Source of the DNA: Hamadaea tsunoensis DSM 44101
GTDB lineage: Bacteria > Actinomycetota > Actinomycetes > Mycobacteriales > Micromonosporaceae
Assembly (NCBI RefSeq): GCF_000428945.1
Contig: NZ_AUAX01000040.1
Span: 1 to 64,000, forward strand
DNA: 64,000 nucleotides
Reading direction: 5' to 3'
This document shows, piece by piece, positions 41,975-50,025 of the stretch. The notes under the pieces were generated by a model, which did no database searches, had not been told where the DNA came from, and was given only the letters and a program-made list of their open reading frames with translations. The position numbers and the translations under genes were made by a program. The first letter of the stretch is position 1, and each line of letters starts with the position of its first letter.

Positions 41975-42183
41975 GTGGGCACGATGCCCGAGAACGCCCG
42001 ACCGTGTCCACCCCCCTACGGTCCCGACCGAAATCCGTTCGGACCGGCTCAACCAGGTCAACCACAGACCTCCAAGATCCCGCTTGGATCCCGGTTACCT
42101 CCGAGGCGGCCGAATTCACACCTGAGCTGTAAACGATCATCCTGTCCGGCGAACAGGCAGGCGCCCGCTGGGCCGCCGGCATC

Positions 42184-42258
42184 GATCCCGTTTGGATCAG
42201 GGATCTCCACGTAATCAAGGCCCAAGATTCGGGTGATTTCCCTGATCCAAGCGGGATC
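42184..42258. repeat. Dispersed palindromic repeat, copy 4
   Basis: GATCCCGTTTGGATCAGGGA (42184-42203) pairs with 42239-42258 with one mismatch. A lone half unit (CCAAGATCCCGCTTGGATC) lies at about 42070-42088, and a TAAACGATCA motif like those near 63021 lies at about 42130. This copy is between divergent genes, unlike most others. Confidence 0.85.
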
Positions 42259-42260
42259 TT

Positions 42261-42300
42261 GGGGGCGGGGTGGGGCGGGAGTGGGTGCCGGGGGGCGGGG
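42261..42300 (+). other. G-quadruplex motif upstream of the tetracycline resistance gene
   Basis: Seven runs of three or more G on the plus strand, separated by one to six bases, fit a strong quadruplex pattern. It lies 80-120 bases before the leader ORF and may be in the promoter or 5' untranslated region. Confidence 0.55.
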
Positions 42301-42381
42301 TGGGTGGAAAAGGCGTCGCGGGTGGGAGGCGGGTGTGGTTATCTGGGAGGCGTCTCTGACCCCGGCTTGAGGAGCCCACTG

Positions 42382-42492
42382 ATGCGAGGAACGTCGATCT
42401 CTTCCGCGGACCTGTCACTCGTCTCGAAGGAATCGGCGCTTGTCTCGACCCATCCTCAACCTCGGCATTCTGGCGCACGTCGACGCCGGTAA
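42382..42492 (+). CDS. Leader ORF overlapping the resistance gene start
   Basis: A 36-codon frame beginning ATG 42382 (MRGTSISSADLSLV) with an excellent Shine-Dalgarno AGGAG seven bases upstream (42370-42374). It runs through the Shine-Dalgarno and TTG start of the resistance gene in another frame and ends 53 bases inside it. This layout fits a leader peptide controlling ribosomal-protection resistance by attenuation or coupling. The C-terminal half is Arg/His-rich and probably not a functional domain. Confidence 0.5.
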   Translation: MRGTSISSADLSLVSKESALVSTHPQPRHSGARRRR

Positions 42493-44353
42493 GACAACTC
42501 TCACCGAGCGTCTCCTGTACGCTGCCGGCGTCATCGGCCGCATCGGCAGTGTGGACGCCGGCACCACGCAGACGGACTCGCTCGACCTCGAACGGCGGCG
42601 CGGCATCACGATCCGGTCGGCCGTCGTGGCGTTGGAGATCGAGGGCGTCGCCGTCAACCTCATCGACACTCCCGGCCACCCGGACTTCATCGCCGAGGTG
42701 GACCGGGTGCTCGGCGTCCTCGACGGCGCCGTTCTCGTCGTCTCGGCCGTCGAGGGCGTACAGCCGCAGACCCGTGTCCTGATGCGGGCGTTGCGGCGGC
42801 TCGGCGTACCGACGCTGGTGTTCATCAACAAGATCGACCGGCGGGGTGCCGATCCCGACCGGGTACGCGCGGACCTCACCCGCCGGCTCGGTGTCGCCGT
42901 CGTGGACGCGGGTACGCCGCCGGGGGAGTGGCTCGACGTGCTGTCCACGCATGACGACGGGCTCGTTTCCGCGTACGTCCGGGGTGAAATGAGCGACGAC
43001 CGGCTGCGGGCGGCGCTGGCCGGGCAGACGCGGGCCGGGCTCGTGCATCCGGTGTTCACGGGGTCGGCGGCGAACGGGACGGGCGTCGCGGAATTGATGT
43101 CGGGGATCGCGGCGCTGCTGCCGGCGGCGAGCGGCGACCCGAACGCGCCGGTGGCCGGACGGATCTTCAAAGTGGAGCGGGGCGCGGCCGGCGAGAAGGT
43201 GGCCTACCTGCGCATGTTCGAAGGTCGCCTGCATCTGCGGGACCGGCTCGGCGACGGCCGCGACAAGGCGACGGCGATCAGCGTGTTCGAGCACGGCACC
43301 TGGGTACGCCGTGACGCCGTCGGGCCGGGCGAGATCGGCAAGCTGTGGGGCGCGGGCTCGTTCCAGGTCGGCGACCCGATCGGCCGCCCGGTACGCGCGG
43401 TCGGCGGCAACTTCGCCCGGCCGATGATGGAGGCGGTGGTCGACGCGCGCGACCCGGCCCGGCGGCCGGCCCTGCTGGTGGCGCTGCAGCAGCTCGCGGA
43501 GCAGGATCCGCTGATCGCGGTGCGGTCGGACGACACGTATCACGAGATCACGGTGTCGCTCTACGGCGAGGTGCAGAAGGAGGTCATCGAGTCCACGCTC
43601 GCCGACGCGTACGGCATCGAGGTCGTGTTCCGGGAGGCCACGCCGCTGTGCGTCGAGCGTCCACTGCGGACCGGGTACGCGGTCGAGATCCTCAACGCGC
43701 CGGACAACCCGTTCCGGGCCACGATCGGGTTGCGGATCGAGCCCGCCGCACCGGACAGCGGGGTGCGTTTCGTGTCCGATGTGGACCACCGGTCGATCCC
43801 CCTGTACGCGTTCCGCAACCGCGACGAGTTCACGGCGAGCATGGAAACCTATGTACGCCAGGCGTTGGAGGAGGGTCTGCGGGCGTGGCCGGTGCACGAC
43901 TGCGTGATCACGTTGGCCGACTGCAACTACAGCTCGCCCGACGGTTCGCCGGCGACCCGGGGGCCGCTCAGCACCCCGGCGGACTTCCGCAAGCTCACGC
44001 CGCTGGTGCTCATGGCCGCCCTGGAAGCGGCCGGTACGGCGGTCTGCGAACCGCTCGCCCAGGTCAGCCTGGACGTGCCGGTCGAGTCGCTGGGTCCGGT
44101 GCTCTCCCTGCTGAGCCGGTTGGAGGCGACCGTCGAAGGGCAACGCGTACGCGGGACGGAGGTGGTGATCGACGCGGAGCTGACGGCGACGCACAGCCAG
44201 GAACTGCACCGGCGACTGCCCGGGATCACCAGCGGCGAGGGAACGGTGGAGGCCGTGCTGTCCGGCTACCGGGCTGTCCGGGGAACCGGTCCGCAACGGC
44301 GACGCCTGACGCCCGACCCCCGCAACCGCGAGGCCTACCTGGCCGCCGTCTGA
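42440..44353 (+). CDS. Tetracycline resistance ribosomal protection protein (Otr(A)/Tet(M) type)
   Basis: A 637-residue translation GTPase of the Tet(M)/Otr(A) class, which removes tetracycline from the ribosome. G1 AHVDAGKT, G2 region QTDSLDLERRRGITIRSA, G3 DTPGHPDF, G4 NKIDRRG. The domain IV tip reads GPLSTPADFRKLTP, the segment that distinguishes protection proteins from EF-G. The start is TTG 42440 with AAGGA at 42427-42431, an uncommon start that implies low basal translation. A leader ORF overlaps the start. Palindromic repeats and G-rich runs lie on both sides. Whether it gives resistance or serves another ribosome-rescue role needs a phenotype. Confidence 0.9.
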   Translation: MSRPILNLGILAHVDAGKTTLTERLLYAAGVIGRIGSVDAGTTQTDSLDLERRRGITIRSAVVALEIEGVAVNLIDTPGHPDFIAEVDRVLGVLDGAVLVVSAVEGVQPQTRVLMRALRRLGVPTLVFINKIDRRGADPDRVRADLTRRLGVAVVDAGTPPGEWLDVLSTHDDGLVSAYVRGEMSDDRLRAALAGQTRAGLVHPVFTGSAANGTGVAELMSGIAALLPAASGDPNAPVAGRIFKVERGAAGEKVAYLRMFEGRLHLRDRLGDGRDKATAISVFEHGTWVRRDAVGPGEIGKLWGAGSFQVGDPIGRPVRAVGGNFARPMMEAVVDARDPARRPALLVALQQLAEQDPLIAVRSDDTYHEITVSLYGEVQKEVIESTLADAYGIEVVFREATPLCVERPLRTGYAVEILNAPDNPFRATIGLRIEPAAPDSGVRFVSDVDHRSIPLYAFRNRDEFTASMETYVRQALEEGLRAWPVHDCVITLADCNYSSPDGSPATRGPLSTPADFRKLTPLVLMAALEAAGTAVCEPLAQVSLDVPVESLGPVLSLLSRLEATVEGQRVRGTEVVIDAELTATHSQELHRRLPGITSGEGTVEAVLSGYRAVRGTGPQRRRLTPDPRNREAYLAAV

Positions 44354-44380
44354 CCCGCCCGGCCCGCCGTCCGCGAGCGT

Positions 44381-44463
44381 CAAGATCCTGTTTGGATCAG
44401 GGAAATCACCCGAATCATGGCCCAAGATTCGGGTGAAAACCGTGATCCAAACGCGATCTTGGG
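44381..44463. repeat. Dispersed palindromic repeat, copy 5
   Basis: Same family, with outer arms CAAGATC...GATCTTG and inner CACCCGAATC/GATTCGGGTG arms. It lies between convergent ends at 44353 and 44513. Confidence 0.88.
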
Positions 44464-44483
44464 CCCGGCGGCCGGCGGCCGGC

Positions 44484-44510
44484 GGGGTGGGGAGGGGAGC
44501 GGTGGGGGGG
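44484..44510 (+). other. G-quadruplex motif downstream of the resistance gene
   Basis: Runs of G at 44484-44487, 44489-44492, 44494-44497 and 44504-44510 fit a quadruplex. It directly follows repeat copy 5 and mirrors the motif at 42261. Confidence 0.5.
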
Positions 44511-44512
44511 CC

Positions 44513-45847
44513 TCAGGGGATGCGGGTGAAGAGGCGGCCGGCCAGGTCGATGCCGGTGATGACCCCCTGGGCAGAGCGGGTGAAGTAGCCGCGCTGCCCC
44601 GCCAGCCCGCCGTCGGTGATCACGTACTCGTCGCCGTCGCCGTCGCTGGGCAGGAAGCCCATCGCCGCGGCCGGGTAGTCCGCCGGCATCTCGGTCTCCG
44701 ACGCCGCGCGGATCTCCGGCTTGATCCCGACCGCCAGGGTCATCCGCTCGCCGTCGGTCGCGACGTCCAGGTTCATCACGTCGATCTCGTAGCGGCCCGC
44801 CGCTTCCCGGGCCCGCGCCTCGTCGTACGCGACGGGCTGCGGGGGCTGCTCGACGACGCCCAGGTAGTGCTCCAGCGCCCATTGGGTGATCGCCTGGTTG
44901 AACAAGTAGCCGTCGGGGCCGCAGTTCGCCAGGGACACCACCGCGAAGCCACGTCCGGGGACGATCAGCAGGTCGCTGAACTGGCCGTTGCCGGAGCCGC
45001 CGTGGCCGATCGTGCGTACGCCGCCGATGTCCTTGATGAACCAGCAGATGCCCATGGCGTCGCCCAGGGTGCTCGCCCGCAGTTCGGCGGTCGGCTCCTG
45101 CATGCGCCGGACGGCCGGATCGTCGCCCAGCTGTACGCGCGCCCAGCGCAGCAGGTCGGCCGTGGTGGACGCGGCGCCGCCGCCGGGATGGTTGCCCCGG
45201 TCGCCCTTCCAGGAGGTGGCCGGCCGCGGTGTGCCGTCGTCGTCGCGGTTGTAGCCGGTCGCGTGCCTGCGGCGGGCGACGTCGTCCATCGCGAAGACGG
45301 TGTCGGCCAGTCCGGCGGGTCGCAGCACCAGCCGGCCGACGGATTCCTCATAGGACATTCCGGTGACCTTCTCGATCACGCGCCCGGCCAGGTTGTAGCC
45401 GGCCTGGCTGTAGGAGACCCGGGCGCCCACCGGCGCGATCGTCTTCAGCCCGGCCAGCTTGGCCACGAATGCGGCCAGGGTGTCCTCGACGGGGTCGGGG
45501 TCGATCAGGTTCCATTCCAGCCCGGCGGTGTGGTTCAACAGGTGCAGCACGGTCACCCGCTCGGTCGTGTCCGGGTCGGACAGTCGCAGCTCGGGGACGT
45601 AGGTGCGGACAGGGGCGTTCAGATCGACCTTGCCCTCGGCGGCCAGGCGCATCAGGGCGGTGGCGGTGAAGGACTTGGTCACCGAGGCGATCGGGAAAAG
45701 GGTGTGCTCGTCGATGGGCAGCGGGTTCTCGATGTCGGTGACCCCGGCGGCCGCGAAGTGCTCCCGCCCGTCCACCAGCACGCCGACCGCCGCGCCCGGG
45801 ATCCGGTGTTTCGCCGCGACGGCGGTGACGACCTCGTGCAGTTCCAT
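44513..45847 (-). CDS. Serine hydrolase, beta-lactamase/esterase family
   Basis: A 444-residue class C beta-lactamase-like hydrolase. SVTK in ASVTKSF is the SxxK motif, YSQAGYN provides the Tyr, and GHGGSGNG replaces the KTG box. A C-terminal beta-barrel-like part of about 100 residues follows. There is no clear signal peptide, so it is likely a cytoplasmic esterase or peptidase. It diverges from the MBL-fold gene with two palindromic operators between. The ATG at 45847 follows GGGGAGGAC. Confidence 0.85.
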   Translation of the reverse strand: MELHEVVTAVAAKHRIPGAAVGVLVDGREHFAAAGVTDIENPLPIDEHTLFPIASVTKSFTATALMRLAAEGKVDLNAPVRTYVPELRLSDPDTTERVTVLHLLNHTAGLEWNLIDPDPVEDTLAAFVAKLAGLKTIAPVGARVSYSQAGYNLAGRVIEKVTGMSYEESVGRLVLRPAGLADTVFAMDDVARRRHATGYNRDDDGTPRPATSWKGDRGNHPGGGAASTTADLLRWARVQLGDDPAVRRMQEPTAELRASTLGDAMGICWFIKDIGGVRTIGHGGSGNGQFSDLLIVPGRGFAVVSLANCGPDGYLFNQAITQWALEHYLGVVEQPPQPVAYDEARAREAAGRYEIDVMNLDVATDGERMTLAVGIKPEIRAASETEMPADYPAAAMGFLPSDGDGDEYVITDGGLAGQRGYFTRSAQGVITGIDLAGRLFTRIP

Positions 45848-45863
45848 GCTGTCCTCCCCATGA

Positions 45864-45915
45864 CTTGAACAACGTTCAAGTGGGACTGTAGACGAGTGCT
45901 TGAACACTGTGCAAG
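45864..45915. promoter_or_regulatory. Two TetR-type operators
   Basis: CTTGAACAACGTTCAAG (45864-45880) is a perfect 17-bp palindrome with 7-bp arms. CTTGAACACTGTGCAAG (45899-45915) is a weaker copy 35 bp downstream. They lie in the divergent promoter region and are of TetR size, but no TetR gene is next to them. Confidence 0.75.
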
Positions 45916-45973
45916 TGATCTTCCGAGCTATGTTTCGAGGGAGCAGAAGTTTCAAGATCCGTGAGGAAGTGCC

Positions 45974-46714
45974 ATGCAGACCCCCCGTGTCCTCGGCGGC
46001 CCGACCGTCCAGTTCGCACTCGGCGGCATCCGGTTCCTGACCGACCCCGCCTTCGACCAGCCCGGCGACTACCCGCGCCCGGGCGGCCACGTCCTCACCA
46101 AGACCGCCGCGCCCGCCGCCGGCCCCGAGGAGATCGGGCCCGTGGACGTGGTGCTGCTCTCGCACGACCAGCACCCTGACAACCTCGACACGGCCGGGCG
46201 GGCGTACCTGGGGCGGGTGCCGCTGGTGCTGACCACGCCGACCGGCACGCAGCGGCTCGGCGGCAGCGCCCGCGCCCTCGCGCCGTGGGAGTCCACCGCG
46301 CTGTCGCGTCCGGACGGTGGCACGCTCACCGTCACCGCGGTGCCCGCGCAGCACGGCCCCGACGGCTGCGAGCCCGTCACCGGCGAGGTCACCGGCTTCG
46401 TGCTCACCGGCGACGGCCTGCCCACCGTCTACGTCAGCGGCGACAACGCCTCGCTCGCCGTCGTCGAGGAGATCGCCGCGCGGTTCGGCCCCGTGGACAC
46501 CGCCATCCTGTACGCGGGCGCGGCGCGTACGGCTCTGTTCGACGGGGCGCTGCTGACCCTGGACAGCCCGGCGGCCGCCCGCGCGGCGCAGCTGCTGGGC
46601 GCGCGTACGGTCGTGGTGGCGCATGTGGACAGCTGGTCGCACTTCACCGAGGGGTACGCCGACGTCGAGGCGGCGTTCGCGGCGGCCGGGATCGCCGACC
46701 GGCTGATCCGTTGA
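45974..46714 (+). CDS. MBL-fold metallohydrolase
   Basis: A 246-residue metallo-beta-lactamase-fold protein of the UlaG-like type. The metal motif reads LSHDQHPDN rather than the usual HxHxDH, with further ligands in VYVSGDNA (Asp) and AHVDSWSHF (His). Substrate unknown. It shares the two TetR-type operators with the divergent serine hydrolase, so the two hydrolases probably act on one compound. The GAGG at about 45963 serves as Shine-Dalgarno. Confidence 0.82.
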   Translation: MQTPRVLGGPTVQFALGGIRFLTDPAFDQPGDYPRPGGHVLTKTAAPAAGPEEIGPVDVVLLSHDQHPDNLDTAGRAYLGRVPLVLTTPTGTQRLGGSARALAPWESTALSRPDGGTLTVTAVPAQHGPDGCEPVTGEVTGFVLTGDGLPTVYVSGDNASLAVVEEIAARFGPVDTAILYAGAARTALFDGALLTLDSPAAARAAQLLGARTVVVAHVDSWSHFTEGYADVEAAFAAAGIADRLIR

Positions 46715-46743
46715 CCCGCTGAACCGCTGAACCGCTGGTAGAG

Positions 46744-46782
46744 CCTGCGGCCGGCCCGGGGAATCGGCGGGCCGGCCGCAGG
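46744..46782. terminator. Bidirectional terminator hairpin
   Basis: CCTGCGGCCGGCCC (46744-46757) and GGGCCGGCCGCAGG (46769-46782) pair perfectly. It lies between the ends of the convergent genes at 46714 and 46795. Confidence 0.8.
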
Positions 46783-46794
46783 AGTTCGGGGGGA

Positions 46795-46914
46795 TCAGGG
46801 GCCGGTGGCGGCGGCGTACGCGCCGGGATGTCCGATCAGCGGCAGGGCGGTGGCGCTGAGGACGGCGGCGGCCGCGGCGATGACGAGCCGGGCGCGGAGG
46901 GACGGGCGGGGCAC
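46795..46914 (-). pseudogene. Signal-peptide stub of a secreted protein
   Basis: A 39-codon frame starting GTG 46914 with AAGGAG six bases upstream. It encodes RARLVIAAAAAVLSATALPL, a typical signal peptide, then ends after ATGP. A stop and a strong terminator follow. It is preceded by a CebR-like box and a LacI-type box. It looks like the 5' end of a secreted glycoside hydrolase whose body was deleted, or a very short exported peptide. Confidence 0.55.
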
Positions 46915-46940
46915 CGGGGACTCCTTCCGGCGGTGGTGAA

Positions 46941-46954
46941 TGTGAACGCTAACA
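46941..46954. promoter_or_regulatory. LacI-family operator, stub side
   Basis: TGTGAACGCTAACA has a central CG and differs by one base from the site at 47135-47148 on the other side of the divergent region. It lies 27 bases before the stub start. Confidence 0.6.
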
Positions 46955-46966
46955 AGGCGGGATCGA

Positions 46967-46980
46967 TGGGAACGCTCCCA
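46967..46980. promoter_or_regulatory. CebR-like operator
   Basis: TGGGAACGCTCCCA matches the published CebR cello-oligosaccharide operator TGGGAGCGCTCCCA at 13 of 14 bases. Which repressor of this organism binds it is unknown. Confidence 0.6.
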
Positions 46981-47120
46981 TCCACCCTGTCCGACGGTGC
47001 CACATCTGGCCGCACTGTTCAAGTGGGACGATGCCGTGCCTGGTGATGCTGCCTGGCTGGACTGGTTGTCGCGGTCACGGAAGGCGAGCCGTCGGGCCTG
47101 TCCCAGGTTGTCGCAAGACC

Positions 47121-47149
47121 TTGACGGCGGCCGATGTGAACGATAACAC
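47121..47149 (+). promoter_or_regulatory. Promoter and LacI-type operator of the GH127 gene
   Basis: TTGACG (47121-47126) and TAACAC (47144-47149) with a 17-bp spacer form a standard promoter. The operator TGTGAACGATAACA (47135-47148) covers the spacer and -10 box, so the repressor would block polymerase directly. Confidence 0.65.
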
Positions 47150-47208
47150 TGCGAGGTCTGACCCGCTCGTCCTCGGCGGGTCGCCACCGTCCCGTGAGGA
47201 GACTCGCG

Positions 47209-49977
47209 ATGCCCTCCCGTCCTGCGAACCCGCCCGCCGACCTCTCGTTGAGCCGGCGCGGGCTGCTGCGCGCCGCCGGCCTGTCGGCCGCCGCCCTGCC
47301 CGCGCTGGAACTCCTGCACCCGGACCCGGCAGCCGCCGCGGCCGTCCCGCCCGCCCGGTCCGACACCGGGGTCGGCGCGTACGCGTTCGACCTCGGCCAG
47401 GTCCAGCTGACGTCCAGCCGCTGGCTGGACAACCAGAACCGGACGCTCGCCTACCTGAAGTTCGTCGACGTCGACCGGCTGCTGTACAACTTCCGCGCCA
47501 ACCACAGGCTGTCCACCGCCGGCGCCACCGCCACCGGCGGCTGGGACGCGCCCAGCTTCCCGTTCCGCACCCATGTCCAGGGCCACTTCCTGACCGCCTG
47601 GGCGCAGGCGTACGCGGTCCTGGGCGACACCACCTGCCGCGACAAGGCGAACGCGATGGTCGCCGGGCTGGCCGCGTGCCAGGCGAACAACGGCACGGCC
47701 GGATTCGCCGCCGGCTACCTGTCCGGCTTCCCCGAGTCGGACTTCACCGCGCTGGAGGGCGGGACGCTGACCAACGGCAACGTCCCGTACTACTGCGTCC
47801 ACAAGACGATGGCCGGCCTGCTCGACGTCTGGCGGCTGCTCGGCAGCACGCAGGCCCGCGACGTGCTGCTCGCGCTGGCCGGATGGGTGGACACGCGTAC
47901 GGCGCGGCTGAGTTCGGGCACGATGCAGTCCGTGCTCAACACCGAGTTCGGCGGCATGAACGCGGTGCTGACCGACCTGTACCAGCAGACCGGCGACGCC
48001 CGCTGGCTGACCGCGGCCCAGCGGTTCGACCACGCCGCGGTGTTCACGCCGCTGGCCGCCAACACCGACAGCCTCAGCGGGCTGCACGCCAACACGCAGG
48101 TGCCCAAGTGGATCGGGGCGGCCCGGGAGTACAAGGCGACCGGGACCACGCGCTACCGCGACATCGCCACCAACGCGTGGAACATCTGCGTCAACGCCCA
48201 CACGTACGCGATCGGCGGCAACAGCCAGGCCGAGCACTTCCGGGCGCCGCAGGCGATCGCGGCGTACCTGACGCAGGACACCTGCGAGCACTGCAACAGC
48301 TACAACATGCTCAAACTGACCCGCGAGCTGTGGCTGCTCAACCCGGACCAGGCCGGCTACGTCGACTTCTACGAGCGGGCACTGCTCAACCACGTCATCG
48401 GCGCGCAGAACCCGGCCGACGCCCACGGGCACGTCACCTACTTCACCCCGCTCAACCCCGGCGGCCGCCGGGGCGTCGGCCCGGCCTGGGGCGGCGGCAC
48501 GTGGAGCACCGACTACGCCAGCTTCTGGTGCTGCCAGGGCACCGGCCTGGAGGCCAACACGAAGCTGATGGACTCGGTCTACTTCTACAACGGCACCACG
48601 CTGTACGTGAACCTGTTCACGCCGTCGGTGCTGACCTGGTCCCAGCGCGGCATCACCGTCACCCAGAGCACGACGTATCCCGCGAGCGACACCACGACCC
48701 TCACCGTCACCGGCAGTGTGAGCGGCTCCTGGTCGATGAAGATCCGCGTACCGGGGTGGGCCACCGGGGCGACGATCAGCGTCAACGGCACGGCCCAGAA
48801 CATCACCGCCACGCCCGGCACCTACGCGACCCTGACCAGGTCATGGACCTCCGGCGACGTCGTCACCGTACGCCTGCCGATGGCGGTCGTCGTCCGGCCC
48901 GCGAACGACAACGCGAACGTCGTGGCGCTGACCTACGGGCCGGCGGTCCTGGCCGGCAACTACGGCAGCACCAGCCTGTCGGCACCGCCGGTGCTGACCG
49001 CGTCGTCGGTCACGCGTACCAGCAGCACGGCGCTCGCGTTCACGGCGACCGCGAACGGCTCGACGGTCAACCTCGGTCCGTTCCACGACGCGCAGGGCTT
49101 CAACTACGCCGTCTACTGGAACACCGGCAGCGGCACCGGCACGACGGCACCCGGCTTCCGGCTCGTCAACGTCGCCAGCGGCCTGGTCCTCGGCGTCCAG
49201 AACATGTCCACCGCGGACGGCGGCCTCGCCGTACAGTGGGCCGACTCGGGCACCGCCGACCACAACTGGGAGATGATCGTCGACGGCACCGCCGTACGCC
49301 TGCGCAACATCAACAGCGCGAAGGTGCTCGGCGTACAGAACATGTCGACGGCCGACAACGCGATCGTCCTGCAGTGGACCGACAACGGCACCGCCGATCA
49401 CCGGTGGACGGTCGTCGACAACGGCGACGGCGGGCACAAGCTGCGCAACGTCAACAGTTCCAAGGTCCTCGGCATCTCCGGCAACTCCACGGCCTCCGGC
49501 GCCCAGGCCGTCCAGGCACCCGACGACGGCTCCGCCGACAACAACTGGCGCTTCCTGCCGGTCGGCACGTTCCGGCTGCTGAACGTCGGGACCGGGCGGC
49601 TGATGGGCGTACAGGACATGTCCCAGGCCGACGGCGGCCTGGTCGTGCAGTGGGAGGACAACGGCACGGCGGACCACCTGTGGAGCGCGGTCGTGGACAG
49701 CGGCGGCTACTTCAGACTGCGCAACGCCAACAGCGGCAAGGTGCTCGGCATCGAGAACGCGGCCACGGCCAACGGCTCGCGGGCCGTGCAGTGGTCGGAC
49801 AACGGCACGGCCGACCACCGCTGGCGCCTGCGGTACGGCAGCAACGGGGCGTTCCGCATCCAGTGCGCGAACGGAGGGCGGGTGCTGGGCGTCAGCGGGG
49901 CGTCGACGGCGCTCGGGGCGCAGGTGGTGCTCTGGGACGACAACGGCTCCGGCGACCATCTCTGGCGGCTCGTCTGA
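47209..49977 (+). CDS. Secreted GH127 beta-L-arabinofuranosidase with ricin-type lectin repeats
   Basis: A 922-residue exported enzyme. A twin-arginine signal (SLSRRGLLRAAG, then AAALPA) is followed by a GH127 catalytic domain. Glu360 and Cys362 (in CEHC) together with Cys441-Cys442 (in FWCCQG) match the zinc-bound cysteine active site of HypBA1, in which Cys is the nucleophile. From about residue 650 there are six repeats of about 45 residues (RLVNVASGLVLGVQ, VQWADSGTADHNW and variants), forming two ricin-type beta-trefoils for carbohydrate binding. It should release L-arabinofuranose from plant or arabinogalactan polymers. AGGAG at 47197-47201 selects ATG 47209. Regulation by a LacI repressor is indicated upstream. 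Confidence 0.9.
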   Translation: MPSRPANPPADLSLSRRGLLRAAGLSAAALPALELLHPDPAAAAAVPPARSDTGVGAYAFDLGQVQLTSSRWLDNQNRTLAYLKFVDVDRLLYNFRANHRLSTAGATATGGWDAPSFPFRTHVQGHFLTAWAQAYAVLGDTTCRDKANAMVAGLAACQANNGTAGFAAGYLSGFPESDFTALEGGTLTNGNVPYYCVHKTMAGLLDVWRLLGSTQARDVLLALAGWVDTRTARLSSGTMQSVLNTEFGGMNAVLTDLYQQTGDARWLTAAQRFDHAAVFTPLAANTDSLSGLHANTQVPKWIGAAREYKATGTTRYRDIATNAWNICVNAHTYAIGGNSQAEHFRAPQAIAAYLTQDTCEHCNSYNMLKLTRELWLLNPDQAGYVDFYERALLNHVIGAQNPADAHGHVTYFTPLNPGGRRGVGPAWGGGTWSTDYASFWCCQGTGLEANTKLMDSVYFYNGTTLYVNLFTPSVLTWSQRGITVTQSTTYPASDTTTLTVTGSVSGSWSMKIRVPGWATGATISVNGTAQNITATPGTYATLTRSWTSGDVVTVRLPMAVVVRPANDNANVVALTYGPAVLAGNYGSTSLSAPPVLTASSVTRTSSTALAFTATANGSTVNLGPFHDAQGFNYAVYWNTGSGTGTTAPGFRLVNVASGLVLGVQNMSTADGGLAVQWADSGTADHNWEMIVDGTAVRLRNINSAKVLGVQNMSTADNAIVLQWTDNGTADHRWTVVDNGDGGHKLRNVNSSKVLGISGNSTASGAQAVQAPDDGSADNNWRFLPVGTFRLLNVGTGRLMGVQDMSQADGGLVVQWEDNGTADHLWSAVVDSGGYFRLRNANSGKVLGIENAATANGSRAVQWSDNGTADHRWRLRYGSNGAFRIQCANGGRVLGVSGASTALGAQVVLWDDNGSGDHLWRLV

Positions 49978-49993
49978 TCGTAGGGTGCTCGAA

Positions 49994-50025
49994 GGCCGCT
50001 GCCACCGTTCGAGGTGGCAGCGGCC
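49994..50025. terminator. Terminator of the GH127 gene
   Basis: GGCCGCTGCCACC (49994-50006) pairs perfectly with GGTGGCAGCGGCC (50013-50025) around a six-base loop, 17 bases after the stop codon. Confidence 0.82.

Noticed and set aside
42259-42381. N-terminal extension of the leader ORF from 42259
   Set aside because: It translates the G-rich tract into a Gly/Trp-rich string and has no ribosome site; the ATG at 42382 has an excellent one.
45974-46714. MBL-fold protein as a quorum-quenching lactonase
   Set aside because: The metal motif HDQHPDN is not the HxHxDH of AHL lactonases, so no such role is claimed.
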